This document shows positions 32,216-41,129 of a stretch of DNA of 64,000 nt, one piece after another. The stretch covers positions 25,658,865-25,722,864 of the forward strand of contig OX235275.1 of NCBI GenBank assembly GCA_944472155.2, in the 5' to 3' direction. The notes under the pieces are model-generated. The model worked only from the letters and a program-made list of their open reading frames with translations. It had not been told where the DNA came from and did no database searches. Both the position numbers and the translations under genes were made by a program. Source of the DNA: Trichobilharzia szidati (lineage: Eukaryota > Platyhelminthes > Trematoda > Strigeidida > Schistosomatidae). The first letter of the stretch is position 1. Every line of letters begins with the position of its first letter.

Positions 32216-33130
32216 ATAATCTTAATTTAAGTTGGAGAGGACCACGAAGAAAGCACCTACCGCGCCCATAAAGTGAAGAACGGCATGCTTTCTCCAGCTG
32301 ACTTCCTGCTTTGGCATTCTTCAGACCTTTAGAAAAATCCACCAATACAGTGGGTGTGCAAATGCGTCACACCACAACATCTATGCATTTTCTTCCTCTT
32401 CTATGAGCCTGTTTTCCCAACAATAATTAAGTGCAGGATCTGGATGGATTTTGCAACGCAAATGGTGTACACCATCCACTATTGCATCTATATACTGTGT
32501 AGGCATTTGATTGATTCCCCAGGACCGCTTCATTTATCCATTCATTAGATGGATTCGTTTTGCCTGCTACAGTTTAGAGCCACTCGAGTAGGCGTAAAAT
32601 TTTCGGCTCGCCAGTTAATAAACTGAAGTTGGAGGAAGAAAATCATTCCTAACATGAATGTTTCACTAGATTCAGTCGAAACGCTATCAGAGCAAAAATT
32701 GCAGATATTCATTCCTAGAGAACGAAAATACACAGGCAAACTTGATGTGTTCAGAAAGACTAATACCTATGAAACTCAAAAAAACAAAACAATTTAAACA
32801 GCTACATTCATGCATTAGGGTAGCACTCCAGCCTACAAATTCTCTCAAGAATAAGCTGTGTTGACTCAATGAGACGACATAATGCAATCTACAAATTATC
32901 ACACTGTGAGTTTATGAAGTCAACCACTACATAGGTCGTCACACCATGTAGATCCAGGGTAGACAGATTATCAGAAGATACGTCACACGCATGTCATAAA
33001 ATTGTAGATCAGTAGAACAGATGAATTTGGTCCTCTGAATAACTTTCAAAGATTAAAATCACGTTGGATCAATTGATCCTATTGTACAACATACTCATAA
33101 ATAGAAGAATTCGTGATTCTGTATTCATTT
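32216..33130. other. Anonymous non-coding DNA
   Basis: No gene or well defined repeat. Short open frames at 32354-32548 and 32545-32902 have no recognisable motif. Confidence 0.45.
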
Positions 33131-33134
33131 ATCT

Positions 33135-33240
33135 TGTAGTGGGGTGTTAGAGACAATGCGTTCCAACAGTACAAATGATTGTATTCGTTGATGTTAACAT
33201 CGGAAGTATTATTCTCACAGTTAAATCCTGCAATAGCAAC
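33135..33240 (+). repeat. Unclassified repeat R4, left part
   Basis: Matches 15055-15185 and breaks at AGCAAC (33240). The continuation of the repeat resumes at about 34735, so elements were inserted between. Confidence 0.45.
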
Positions 33241-33249
33241 TCAGTTAAG

Positions 33250-33655
33250 AGAAGCTCTGTAGGCTAAAAGACCCAGTGGATCTAATTAAACAAAATAATA
33301 TTATTTACAAAATACCCTCCAGTGACTCTGATTCAGGTAGACTACTTAGGTCAAAATAATAGATCGAGGGGTGGTCAGATTCTCGGAACACAAGAATTTA
33401 GCTAAGGTTAGAATGGTTGACACCGAGAAGATAAGTCGTTTATGAAAATACTCAGCAATTGCACTGCATGCCTGCATTAACACACAACCACACAGTAGGG
33501 TGGTGGGAGAATGTTAAAATTCTAATGAGTAATATAGGTAGGTATGGAGGGAAAATATTACCTACTGTATAACACTGTGTGATGTTATCAAAATTAAATC
33601 TCATCCATAATGGAGTTATACTCTACCAGAGTGCCCAAGTTTTATACTTATATCA
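33250..33655 (+). mobile_element. PLE family A fragment, nuclease to terminal repeat
   Basis: Sequence closely related to 50390-50980: linker, GIY-YIG nuclease (KNIIYKIP-like, then YLGQNNRSRGG-like), the THNHTxGWWENVKI region, a deletion removing the last codons and part of the terminal repeat, then the outer end AATGGAGTTATACTCTACCA. Frame breaks are numerous. Confidence 0.7.
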
Positions 33656-33697
33656 AGAATACTATATATGTGTATGATTTGTAGCTCAGGCGGATGA

Positions 33698-34730
33698 TTT
33701 TGATGTGGTTGTGTTCTCTGGTGACAGCGCCAACGGGAAATATTTGAAAGAGGTTACTTCATTCACTCATCTGGGAAGCATTGTCTCAACTACAGGAGGA
33801 ACGGACGGACGAGGATATCAAATCGGGAATCGGGAAGGCGAGAAACACATTCATCAACCTGAAACCAATCTGGAAATCTTCCGCTGTCACTCAACTCAGC
33901 ATCAACAACAAAATGATTCGGATTTTCAATACAAACGTCAAGTCAATCAGTTCTTCTATATGGATCAGAAACTTGGCGATCGCGTGACAAAGAATATTTC
34001 CAACAGCCTGTTGCAGACCTTTATCAACAACTCTCTTTGCTCTACACCGAAGATCAGATGGCCAGAAAGAACGAGAACCAACAAGGAACTATGGAAAGAA
34101 ACAAAACAAGAACCAACCGCTCAACAAATATGCAGGAGAAAGTGGAGATGGATCGGACACTCGCTAAGGAGGTCACTGGGTGACATCACGCGTCAGGCCA
34201 TTGCTCGAGTGGAACCCGAAAGGGAGGCGGTGAGTGGGACGTCCAAGGGTGACATAGAGAAGATTGTGTGATGAGGAACTGAAACAGTATGGAACAACAT
34301 GGACGCAGGTGAAAAGTACAGCGGAAGGCAGAAGCAAGGGGAGACGTGTAGTTGAAGCCCTATGTTCCACTAGGAACCCAAGGGAACATTAATAAATAAT
34401 AATGTATTCTCTGAGCTGGATAAATAATTTACGAAGCTTTTACCGCCCTACTACACAACATCTTCCGGGTTTATTTCAATTTGAAGTGAGTCTTTAGATT
34501 TCTCCGCGGTTTTATTAGTCATCTCTCCTGGTGACCTTGGACGTGATTGGTTGTTTTTGTGTGTTTTCAATACAAGTAACCTAGAAGGTGTGAAAAAACA
34601 CAAAAACAACCAATCACATTCTAGATCACAAGGAGAGATGATTAATAAACCCGCGGAAGATGTTGTCTAGTAGGGTGGTGAAAGCTTCGTAAATTAACTA
34701 TCCAGCTCAGAGAACACAACCACATCAAAA
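33698..34730. mobile_element. Fold-back (MITE-like) element split by an RTE insertion
   Basis: The arms are 33698-33720 plus 34414-34570 on the left and about 34592-34730 on the right. Matching blocks are TTTTGATGTGGTTGTG, CTCTGAGCTGGATA, TTACGAAGCTTT, CAACATCTTCC, ATCTCTCC and GATTGGTTGTTTTTGTG. No coding sequence lies in the fold-back itself. It may be a MITE or an inverted pair of terminal repeats of an unseen PLE family. Confidence 0.6.
33721..34402 (+). mobile_element. RTE-like LINE, second subfamily, with TSD
   Basis: A 5'-truncated RTE copy inserted in the left arm of the fold-back element. Flanks are TGTGTTCTCTG (33710-33720) and TGTATTCTCTG (34403-34413), an 11-bp duplication with one mismatch. 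Open reading covers LKEVTSFTHLGSIVSTTGG, a frame break, then SNSLLQTFINNSLCSTPKI, RRKWRWIGHSLRRS and [11 protein letters not shown]. The 3' end is CTATGTTCCACTAGGAACCC with (TAA)n. It is the least broken RTE C-terminus here. Confidence 0.8.
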
Positions 34731-34734
34731 ACTA

Positions 34735-34800
34735 TATGTGTGTATTTGAACATTCTATTTCATGTCGTTTAATGTTAACCAAAAAATATAAACTGTATAG
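34735..34800 (+). repeat. Unclassified repeat R4, right part
   Basis: Continuation of the repeat seen uninterrupted at 15186-15235 (TGTATTTGAACATTCTATTT, CATGTCGTTTAA). Confidence 0.4.
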
Positions 34801-35284
34801 ATATAAATAGCTGTTTGATCACTTGAAAATATACCTTTGCTTCCGTGTCTTGCCTTCTACTGTTACACAGTTTTATATTCACCAAATCTGATAGTATTCA
34901 CCTACGCCTCCTAAAATGTCAAATATATAATCAGCGCCACAATAATAGAGATAAAATCGTAGTTGCAGAACAATGCGAAGGATAAGAGTGATACTTCATC
35001 TTTTTTGGTTCAAATAAACAAGATATAGAGAAAAGTGTGATAGTGATGTGCAAACATATTGTTTATAGATGTCACAAGCATTTAAAATATTTTCTTTTTA
35101 TGGCTTTGGAATGATTTTTTCCGATGCATTTGTCATCTCTATATGTAAAATAACAATTCACTATGCGGTAGGTAGTTGTACTTTTGTTCACGCCAGCTAT
35201 TCACTTTGTGGATTTTGTTGTGGGAATTTATATTATTTTCAATGTACATTTTGTCATGAAACATCCACAATAAGTTAGATATGA
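34801..35284. other. Anonymous non-coding DNA
   Basis: Part of 35060-35280 belongs to the weak dispersed similarity noted at 27.6-28.1 kb. The 69-codon open frame at 35069 is not convincing. Confidence 0.4.
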
Positions 35285-35289
35285 TTACA

Positions 35290-35560
35290 AATCATGGAGC
35301 AATGGACAACTGCTTTCACTTACTAAAGGACTCTTTAGTAGTTAGTACCCACAAACATTATGAGGATCAAAATTGGGATCTTCATATTGCGACACTAAGT
35401 CCGCTGACCGTTTAGTCACCTATACCGGAATTCAGTAACCCGTGAATTGTAACTCTTGTGGAGTACCGAATTAAGACGATTCAAATGACCAGTGCTCCCT
35501 GGATCTTAATCATCTCTAACTGATGTCGTTTCTTGAAAATCTCCACACTGAAATTAATCC
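35290..35560 (-). mobile_element. Smalpha-like SINE, very degenerate
   Basis: The order of a ribozyme remnant, ACCCACAAACATTATGAGGA, an altered B box and a GTGAATTGTAAC lead follows the family on the minus strand, but identity is low. Confidence 0.4.
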
Positions 35561-35694
35561 AAATGCCTGAGAATCTCATAAAACTAAATAGCAATCTACA
35601 GCTCATTGATGGCTACTGGGCGAATATCCTGAAGACGTACTGAGAAATCGTGACCAGTGGTTTCCTTTATGCAATAATTCTGTGAATACTCATC

Positions 35695-35960
35695 AAAAGC
35701 ACAGATGAGAGATTTTGATTTGACACTAGTAACTACAGTCCAACAGGAGGTCAATCGTGAGCCCGAATAGCTCAGTGATAACGTCTCTGACTGCAGTCAG
35801 CACTGGGTGACGCGGGTTCGAATCTCAGAAGGGACATGAGTTCCTTCAAGGTTGCAGATAAACCTTGCTGACGAGTGCCAACTAGCACGAAACCCAGGTG
35901 CAAGGCTTCCTGCCGATTGCCTCCAACTATCTAATATCTCAAGATGAAAATCTTTGTATG
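35695..35960 (+). mobile_element. tRNA-like SINE, type III, well kept
   Basis: The best copy of the third SINE type: leader CACTAGTAACTACAGTC, A box TAGCTCAGTGATAAC (35768-35782), B box GGGTTCGAATCTC (35815-35827), then AGAAGGGACATGAGTTCC, a hammerhead-like motif (35863-35905) and GATTGCCTCCAAC. A tRNA origin is clear from the two boxes and spacing. No 3' LINE-like tail was identified. Confidence 0.7.
35863..35905 (+). ncRNA. Hammerhead-like ribozyme in type III SINE
   Basis: CCTTG (35863-35867) pairs with CAAGG (35901-35905) as stem I. The core CTGACGA (35868-35874) fits CUGANGA. Stem II is GTGC (35875-35878) with GCAC (35885-35888), then GAAA (35889-35892) and the near-palindrome CCCAGG as a minimal stem III. 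The triplet at the cleavage point is GTG, not NUH, so this copy should not cut. A sibling at 62.0 kb keeps GTC but has a damaged stem II. Confidence 0.6.
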
Positions 35961-35974
35961 ATGAATCGACAAAA

Positions 35975-36180
35975 GTCACTGGATACCAGCTAAAGTGGCT
36001 GAACTGTCAACGGGCTTTGTCTCATAACCCCGAAGTTCTAGGTTCGACCCTTGATGGGGTAGCTGGTGCGTACTACTTAGGACTTCCTGACTAGCTTGCA
36101 ATATCCGTTCAGTGCTCCATGGTTTTCAATGGCCTGTCTTAATGATGTTGCTGCTTGAAGAAATGTAGCATGTCGAATCA
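35975..36180 (+). mobile_element. Smalpha-like SINE, degenerate
   Basis: A-box-like AGTGGCTGAACTG, B-box-like AGGTTCGACCC, then GTGCGTACTAC, a ruined ribozyme and the tail (GGTTTTCAATGGCCTGTC to GCTTGAAG). Confidence 0.5.
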
Positions 36181-36209
36181 TTTTGCATACAAAATTGTAA
36201 GGTAATGTC

Positions 36210-37187
36210 TTATTATTATTAATGTTTCCTTTAATTCCTAGAGGAACATAGGGCTTCAGCCGTGCGTCTCCATTGCGTTCGGTTCTCTGCTAGAGTCTTC
36301 ACCTGGCTCCAAGTCTGTCCATACGTTTTCATCTTCTCTTCACATGACCTCCTCCAAGTCACCCTCGCACTGACAACTAACTCGCCGCTTTCCTTTCAGG
36401 TTCCACTCGAGCAATGGTTTGTCTAGTGATGTCACTTGATGGTTGTTTCCTCAGAGTATGGCCAATCCATCTCCATTTCTTCCTGCCTATTTGTTTCACA
36501 ATCGGTTCCTGGTTGGTTCGCTCCCAGAGATCTCTGTTGCTGATCTTTTCTGGCCATCTGATCTTGAGTATTGAGCGAAGACAACTGTTAATGAAGGTCT
36601 GTAGTTTGTTTGAGATGCTCTTTATGACGCGCAGTGCAAGTCTCTGATCCGTATAGTAGCACTGACTGACTTCACATTGGAGTTGAAAATCCGGATCTTA
36701 TTTTTGATGCTGAGTGTTGTTGACCTCCACACAGACTTGAGAGTAGTGAAAGCTTGTCTTGCTTTTCCGATTCTTGCTCTGATATCCTCGTCAGTTCCGT
36801 TCTCCTGTAGTTGAAACGATGCTTCCCAGATAGGAAGGTACAGGAGGTTGTTTCTTTCAGGTTCCTTCCATTTATGCTGATCGTTGTCTGTTGTTGTTCT
36901 TGTCCAGGAATCTTCATCACCTCTGTTTACTCTATGTTCACCTGAAGTCCTATCTTTGATGCTTCTTCTGTCAACTTGTTGCTTTTCGCTTGCATATCTT
37001 CCAGTTTGTGGGAAATCAGACATATATCATCGGCGAAGTCCAGATCCTCCAAGTTTTTTGTGTGAGTCCATTTTATGCCTGTTTCCTCATTGCCCACTGT
37101 TTGTCGCATTATCCAGTCTACTGCAATCAGGAAAATCATTGGCGATAGTAGGCAACACCTTGTCTTACTCCTGTCCTCACATCGAAG
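36210..37187 (-). mobile_element. RTE/SR2-like LINE, about 1 kb
   Basis: A minus-strand copy very similar to the one at 28.6-29.7 kb. It reads from an RT motif B remnant (about 37150), through LDFADDICLISHKLEDMQ (motif C, about 37005-37055) and NIEKTEVMKIPG, to IGKARQAFTTLKSVWRSTT and the C-terminus. The (ATT)n tail is at 36210. Possible flanking duplications AAGGTAATGTCT (36199-36210) and AAGGTAGTGTAT (37185-37196) match at 10 of 12 bases. At least three frame breaks. Confidence 0.8.
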
Positions 37188-37295
37188 GTAGTGTATGTGA
37201 AGTTGAAATCTGTTGGTCATATTCCCGATTTCCCGATGATACAACTCATCTGAATCGATATTTTTCGTCGTGACAGATGTCAATAAAGTTTGAAG

Positions 37296-37937
37296 TCACC
37301 TGTTTGAATTATTTGCATGGAGCGCAAATTGTGTGAGCCACATGAAAGCGCTAATTGAGTTGACATTACTGTTGAGAATCCGGAAGTTGTTCTCTATGCT
37401 ACGTGAAGTGGATTTCCATACTGGTTGCAGAATAATGAAGGTATATGTGTAAAACTTGGGCACTGTGGTATTCCATATTAGTTTGTTTATTAGATATGTC
37501 ACATACACAGTGAGTGAAACAGCATTATTTCCTGGATAACAATGTTTGGAACACATTTTATCGATATTAATCATCTCATCAATTATAACCACACAACTTC
37601 GAAACTTGAGTTTTACAGTTTTCTTTTTTTCCTCTCCTATTTGTCGTCGTTGGGATAGTTGAATTTTCAAGATATCCATCTGGACAGGTGTTGAATCATT
37701 CCTATTACACGTGTTTGCAGTTGATTCGATAAATAAAGCCTCAGTCAGTTATCAATCTCTCCCTCCGCCCTGCTGTTATATTAGATTTTAAAACTGTGAT
37801 CTTATCCGATCCCATCCTATTGTATGGTTGTGTGTAATTGCATTTAGTGATATGGCTGAACTCTTCTCCAGATTACTCATATTATTCGGGTCAACCAATC
37901 TAGATTTTGCACAGATTTTGTACTCCACTTGTCTCAC
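37296..37937 (-). mobile_element. PLE family D, nuclease end and terminal repeat
   Basis: The minus strand reads the C-terminal part of a GIY-YIG nuclease (LVDPNNMSNLEKSSAISLNA, then THNHTIGWDRI; 37788-37920) closely related to PLE-A. It is followed on the left by a terminal repeat (37430-37600) containing AAAACTTGGGCACTGTGGTA. Upstream coding is interrupted at 37937 by a SINE. Confidence 0.75.
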
Positions 37938-38285
37938 TGACCCTACCTGCTGCACCCTACTGGTCACGACTTTCAACTAGAACCCAGGTAATTACCCACC
38001 TGAATAAAGCCAGTGAGGTTTGAGGACAAATACTCGCCGAAGACATTGGCTAGCGGTCGCGTTATGTCGTGAATTGGCAGAAGTTAGAATTCATGGGTTG
38101 GCCATTGGATCGGGTCCCAGTTGGTGAATGGTCTACGAGCTCCCGTTGTAACCACAAGGTCCTGAGTTCGGACCCTGGTGAAGAGTCTCAAACTAGGACA
38201 GAACAGCTATCCAGTACTCCCTGCAGGTTTTCCAACCGTTCTTTAACCGAATTCAGCTCATGATGAAACCCTGTAACCAATAGGA
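37938..38285 (+). mobile_element. Smalpha-like SINE, full length, inside PLE-D
   Basis: A clear full-length unit: ACCTGCTGCACCCTACTGGT start, ACCCAGGTAATTACCCACCT, GACAAATACTCGCCGAAGAC, GAATTGGCAGAAGTTAGAAT, GGTTGGCCATTGGATCGGGT, the tRNA-like section, and tail to ATGAAACCCTGTAACC. The B box reads GAGTTCGGACCC and about 12 bases before the ribozyme are deleted, so promoter and ribozyme are damaged. It sits between two pieces of one PLE. Confidence 0.8.
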
Positions 38286-38289
38286 AATT

Positions 38290-38535
38290 TAAATCATCAG
38301 TAGTACTTAAATAGAAAGAAGGAAGCTCCGACATCTTACGCAGAATTCTTAACAAGGGAGGAATAAAAGTGGCTGGCATTCAAATCACCCACAAACTTAA
38401 TTAGAAACCAGCTTTGTCAGGCCAATTAAACAAAACAATTTAGTTTATCTAATACCCTGCTGGGATGATTGCCAGGTGAAATATATGAGTCAAAGTAGTA
38501 GAACAGGGTCAGTAAGACAAGTGGAGTACAAAGTT
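38290..38535 (+). mobile_element. PLE family D segment in inverted orientation
   Basis: On the plus strand this reads the RT-nuclease linker and the start of the nuclease: KEGSSDILRRILNKGGIKV, then IKQNNLVYLIPC and GSVRQVEYK (with stops between). It is opposite in orientation to the PLE pieces on both sides, so a segment of the element has been inverted. Confidence 0.65.
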
Positions 38536-38900
38536 TCAAAGCTTCTCTTATATGCCTCACTTCCTGTCTTAGATTTTCCCTGGTACTAATTAGTTTTTGT
38601 GCCCTATTACTTAAACAATCCACCAATCCTATTTTCACTTACACTGGGTGGGATGATAGGAAATCCAAATATCAGTTTAAGTGTGTGGGTGAGTTTTCTG
38701 TAAATACTAGTGTTTAACTTCCTATCGTCTTTCCTTTATGCCTTCCAATCTTATGGATAATGGAGGTATATCTCAAGTTTCCAATCTTGACTTCGAAATC
38801 TTCATCTGTGAAAGTACTGACTACCTTCAAATCTCTTCCATTAATAGTGTTTGGTACTTGATGTTATTGATGGTTAGATAAGTTCATCACATTTGTTTGG
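38536..38900 (-). mobile_element. PLE family D, reverse transcriptase thumb region
   Basis: On the minus strand it reads FTDEDFEVKIGNLRYTSII-like residues, IGRHKGK-like and YLDFLSSHP (equivalent to YLDFNSSHP of PLE-A), then GLVDCLSNRAQKLISTRENL. The RT palm is missing. Frame breaks are present. Confidence 0.65.
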
Positions 38901-38974
38901 AACTACCCATGATGAACGCCGGTATGCACTAATTAGATGGAAGTAATATAGCAGTAGAATGGTCATTTTACACA

Positions 38975-39310
38975 TCTGTGGCTGGGCCAGTGTCGCGGTC
39001 TCTGCAAAACTAATAACTTCCTATTATTCCGAGAGCCGGCTGTGACAATTGATACAGTGAGTCACACAGTGTTGAAACACACTCACAGTAGGTATCTGGG
39101 AACTAGGGACAGGAAATTTATCGCCATATGCAATATATACTGACCGATTATCAATGCCAGCATAACAGAATTCCTCTGTTAGTGCCAGTTATGTCAGGAT
39201 GACGCCGGAAACCGTGGCATTTTTCAGGACTACATATGAACTTCGCGCGACGAGTAAATCGTGATTATTCGTTGATTGTGAGTGGGCTCTACTCAAGGTA
39301 CTTAGAGGCA
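38975..39310 (+). repeat. Unclassified repeat R, part 1
   Basis: Similar to 43525-43830 over its whole length (GTCGCGGTCTCTGC, GTGAATCACACCGTGTTGAA-like, ATCAATGCCAGCAT, GTGGCATTTTTCAGGACT, CATATGAACTTCGCG). No open frame. It is interrupted after 39310 by about 0.9 kb including a SINE, and resumes at 40230. Confidence 0.6.
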
Positions 39311-39429
39311 GAACAAAATGTTTTTTTACACCCTGTACTTGCTTAACCTTTGTAGTTCTCGCTAAATATGTTCTCCTACCGTGGCATTCTAGAGACCATT
39401 TTTTATAGTTTGGTTTGTAATCTGATGCT

Positions 39430-39775
39430 CTCTAGTGACTTGCTACAGGATGGAGTTTCCTGGAGTTCTAGTGAGAATTCGTGACCAGTGAGGTCCAATT
39501 AGATGTCACGTGTGTGGATGGATGTCCCACCAACAACAACGGTTGGGGTCGCGCTAAATCACGAATTGGTAGGAGTTAGAATTCATGAACCATTGAATCA
39601 GGTCCCAGTGGCTGAATGGTATACGAGCTTGCCTTATAACCAGAAGGTCCTGGGTTCGAATCCCAGTGGTTGCGTACTGCCGATGATTCCCAAACTAGGA
39701 TGAAACAGCAGCTGTGCAGTACTCCCTGGTTTTCAGTGGTTCTCTAACTGATATCAATCCGTGATCAACTCGTAA
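39430..39775 (+). mobile_element. Smalpha-like SINE, second subfamily
   Basis: Nearly full length with a perfect B box (GGGTTCGAATCCC, 39652-39664) and A-box CCAGTGGCTGAATGG. Its ribozyme region reads CCGATGA, TTCC/GGAT stem II, GAAA, then a duplicated CAG before CTGTGCAGTAC. It shares the core change with the copy at 20.9-21.3 kb. Lies inside repeat R. Confidence 0.75.
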
Positions 39776-40229
39776 AAGGAGACCATTATATCCGAAAAGA
39801 GCACTCAATTCATTTCGCAAATATTTCAAGAATTTTGTCAGGGAAACTTTAAATAACATGTTCAGAAGCAGTCCTACAGAGCATAGTCTGACTGTCAGAA
39901 AGAAAGTTTCGTTAACATTTTCGAGTGTGACATATCACATAAATAAATGATGAGCGGTTACACTGGAGGTCATAAGATAGTTTCCTTTCGCATACCTTAC
40001 AATACCGTCGAGAAAGATAAGGATGAACTCGTAGTGAGATACACGTGGCTCACTAGCCACCATGCAAATTCGCCATCAGAACCAGTCCAAATATAAGCTC
40101 ATTGTGAGGTATTTCCACAAAGATGACTTGCTAGTATCCACAATGAAATGTCAATGAGATATCGTAATGAACGTGGTTAGAGTACGACGCAAAATAGTGA
40201 ATAGATATAAGGGTCAGCAACGACGTCTC

Positions 40230-41075
40230 AGAGCCGCATCTTCAAAACTTGAGCCACCCATTGAGCTACTACTTGTAACCTACAAATAACTTTCTATAGA
40301 TGAATAATTGAACCATTGGAAGCTAAGAGTCATTAGGGATTCTATCCACTAGACAGTCCAACTGCAGAAAATCTCAAACAGGAAGGTTCCAAATCATTCT
40401 TTAGTCTTTGAGGTGGAGGTTTTACATGACCCTAACTAATAAAGTGACCTTGCCTGCATAGTTGCCTAACAGCATTGCTGAGGTAATTTCAGCTTTCTTA
40501 TGTCACTGTTGTTGAATAGAACCACGTAGATCTATCGAGCAATAACAGTTGACTTCCCCTCTTTGGAGGGTTTTATGACTCATGGAAGCTTTTATCAGCT
40601 ATACAGTAGGATGCAATGATCTGTTTCCTGCGTTCACATCAGAAAGAGTTGGTTTTCGTTATTACAAGTTATAATCTATTCACTTGTTTCCTTGTTTAAA
40701 TGTATCTTTGTACTTTATACAGTTCAATGTCCAATTTTTAATTTGTACGGCAGGCAGTATAGTCAGTGTGTTTTCGTATTTCTTTTATGTTCGTCATTAG
40801 TATCTTCATGTATGAATTAATTTGCTTCCTTTTTTTAGGGTATTTTTACAACAAAACAGGTTATTTTGTTATTTGTCACATGCTATTGAATATGAGTTTA
40901 GTCTCTTTTGTGAAATTAACAAGGAAGCTATTATGAAAAAACAAGCACATCTTGACCCACATATTTAACACATCACAAATTGAGTTTCATTAGCGTTTTT
41001 GCTTAGTATAATTAAACAAAACTCTTGCCTAATTGATCTATTCAAGCATTAAATTACGAGAATTGAATGAAGTTT
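40230..41075 (+). repeat. Unclassified repeat R, part 2
   Basis: 40236-40410 continues the 43.8-44.0 kb copy. 40440-41075 is closely similar to 55095-55742, with long shared stretches such as CTTTGGAGGGTTTTATGACT, TTCCTTGTTTAAATGTATCT and CTTGACCCACATATT. No coding sequence and no tRNA-like boxes were seen. It is either an unclassified transposon or the UTR of a larger one. Confidence 0.65.
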
Positions 41076-41129
41076 AGTTTCAAAATTTTATCACTAGTTG
41101 ACATCGGTTAGAGAATCAGTGGAAAGGAA

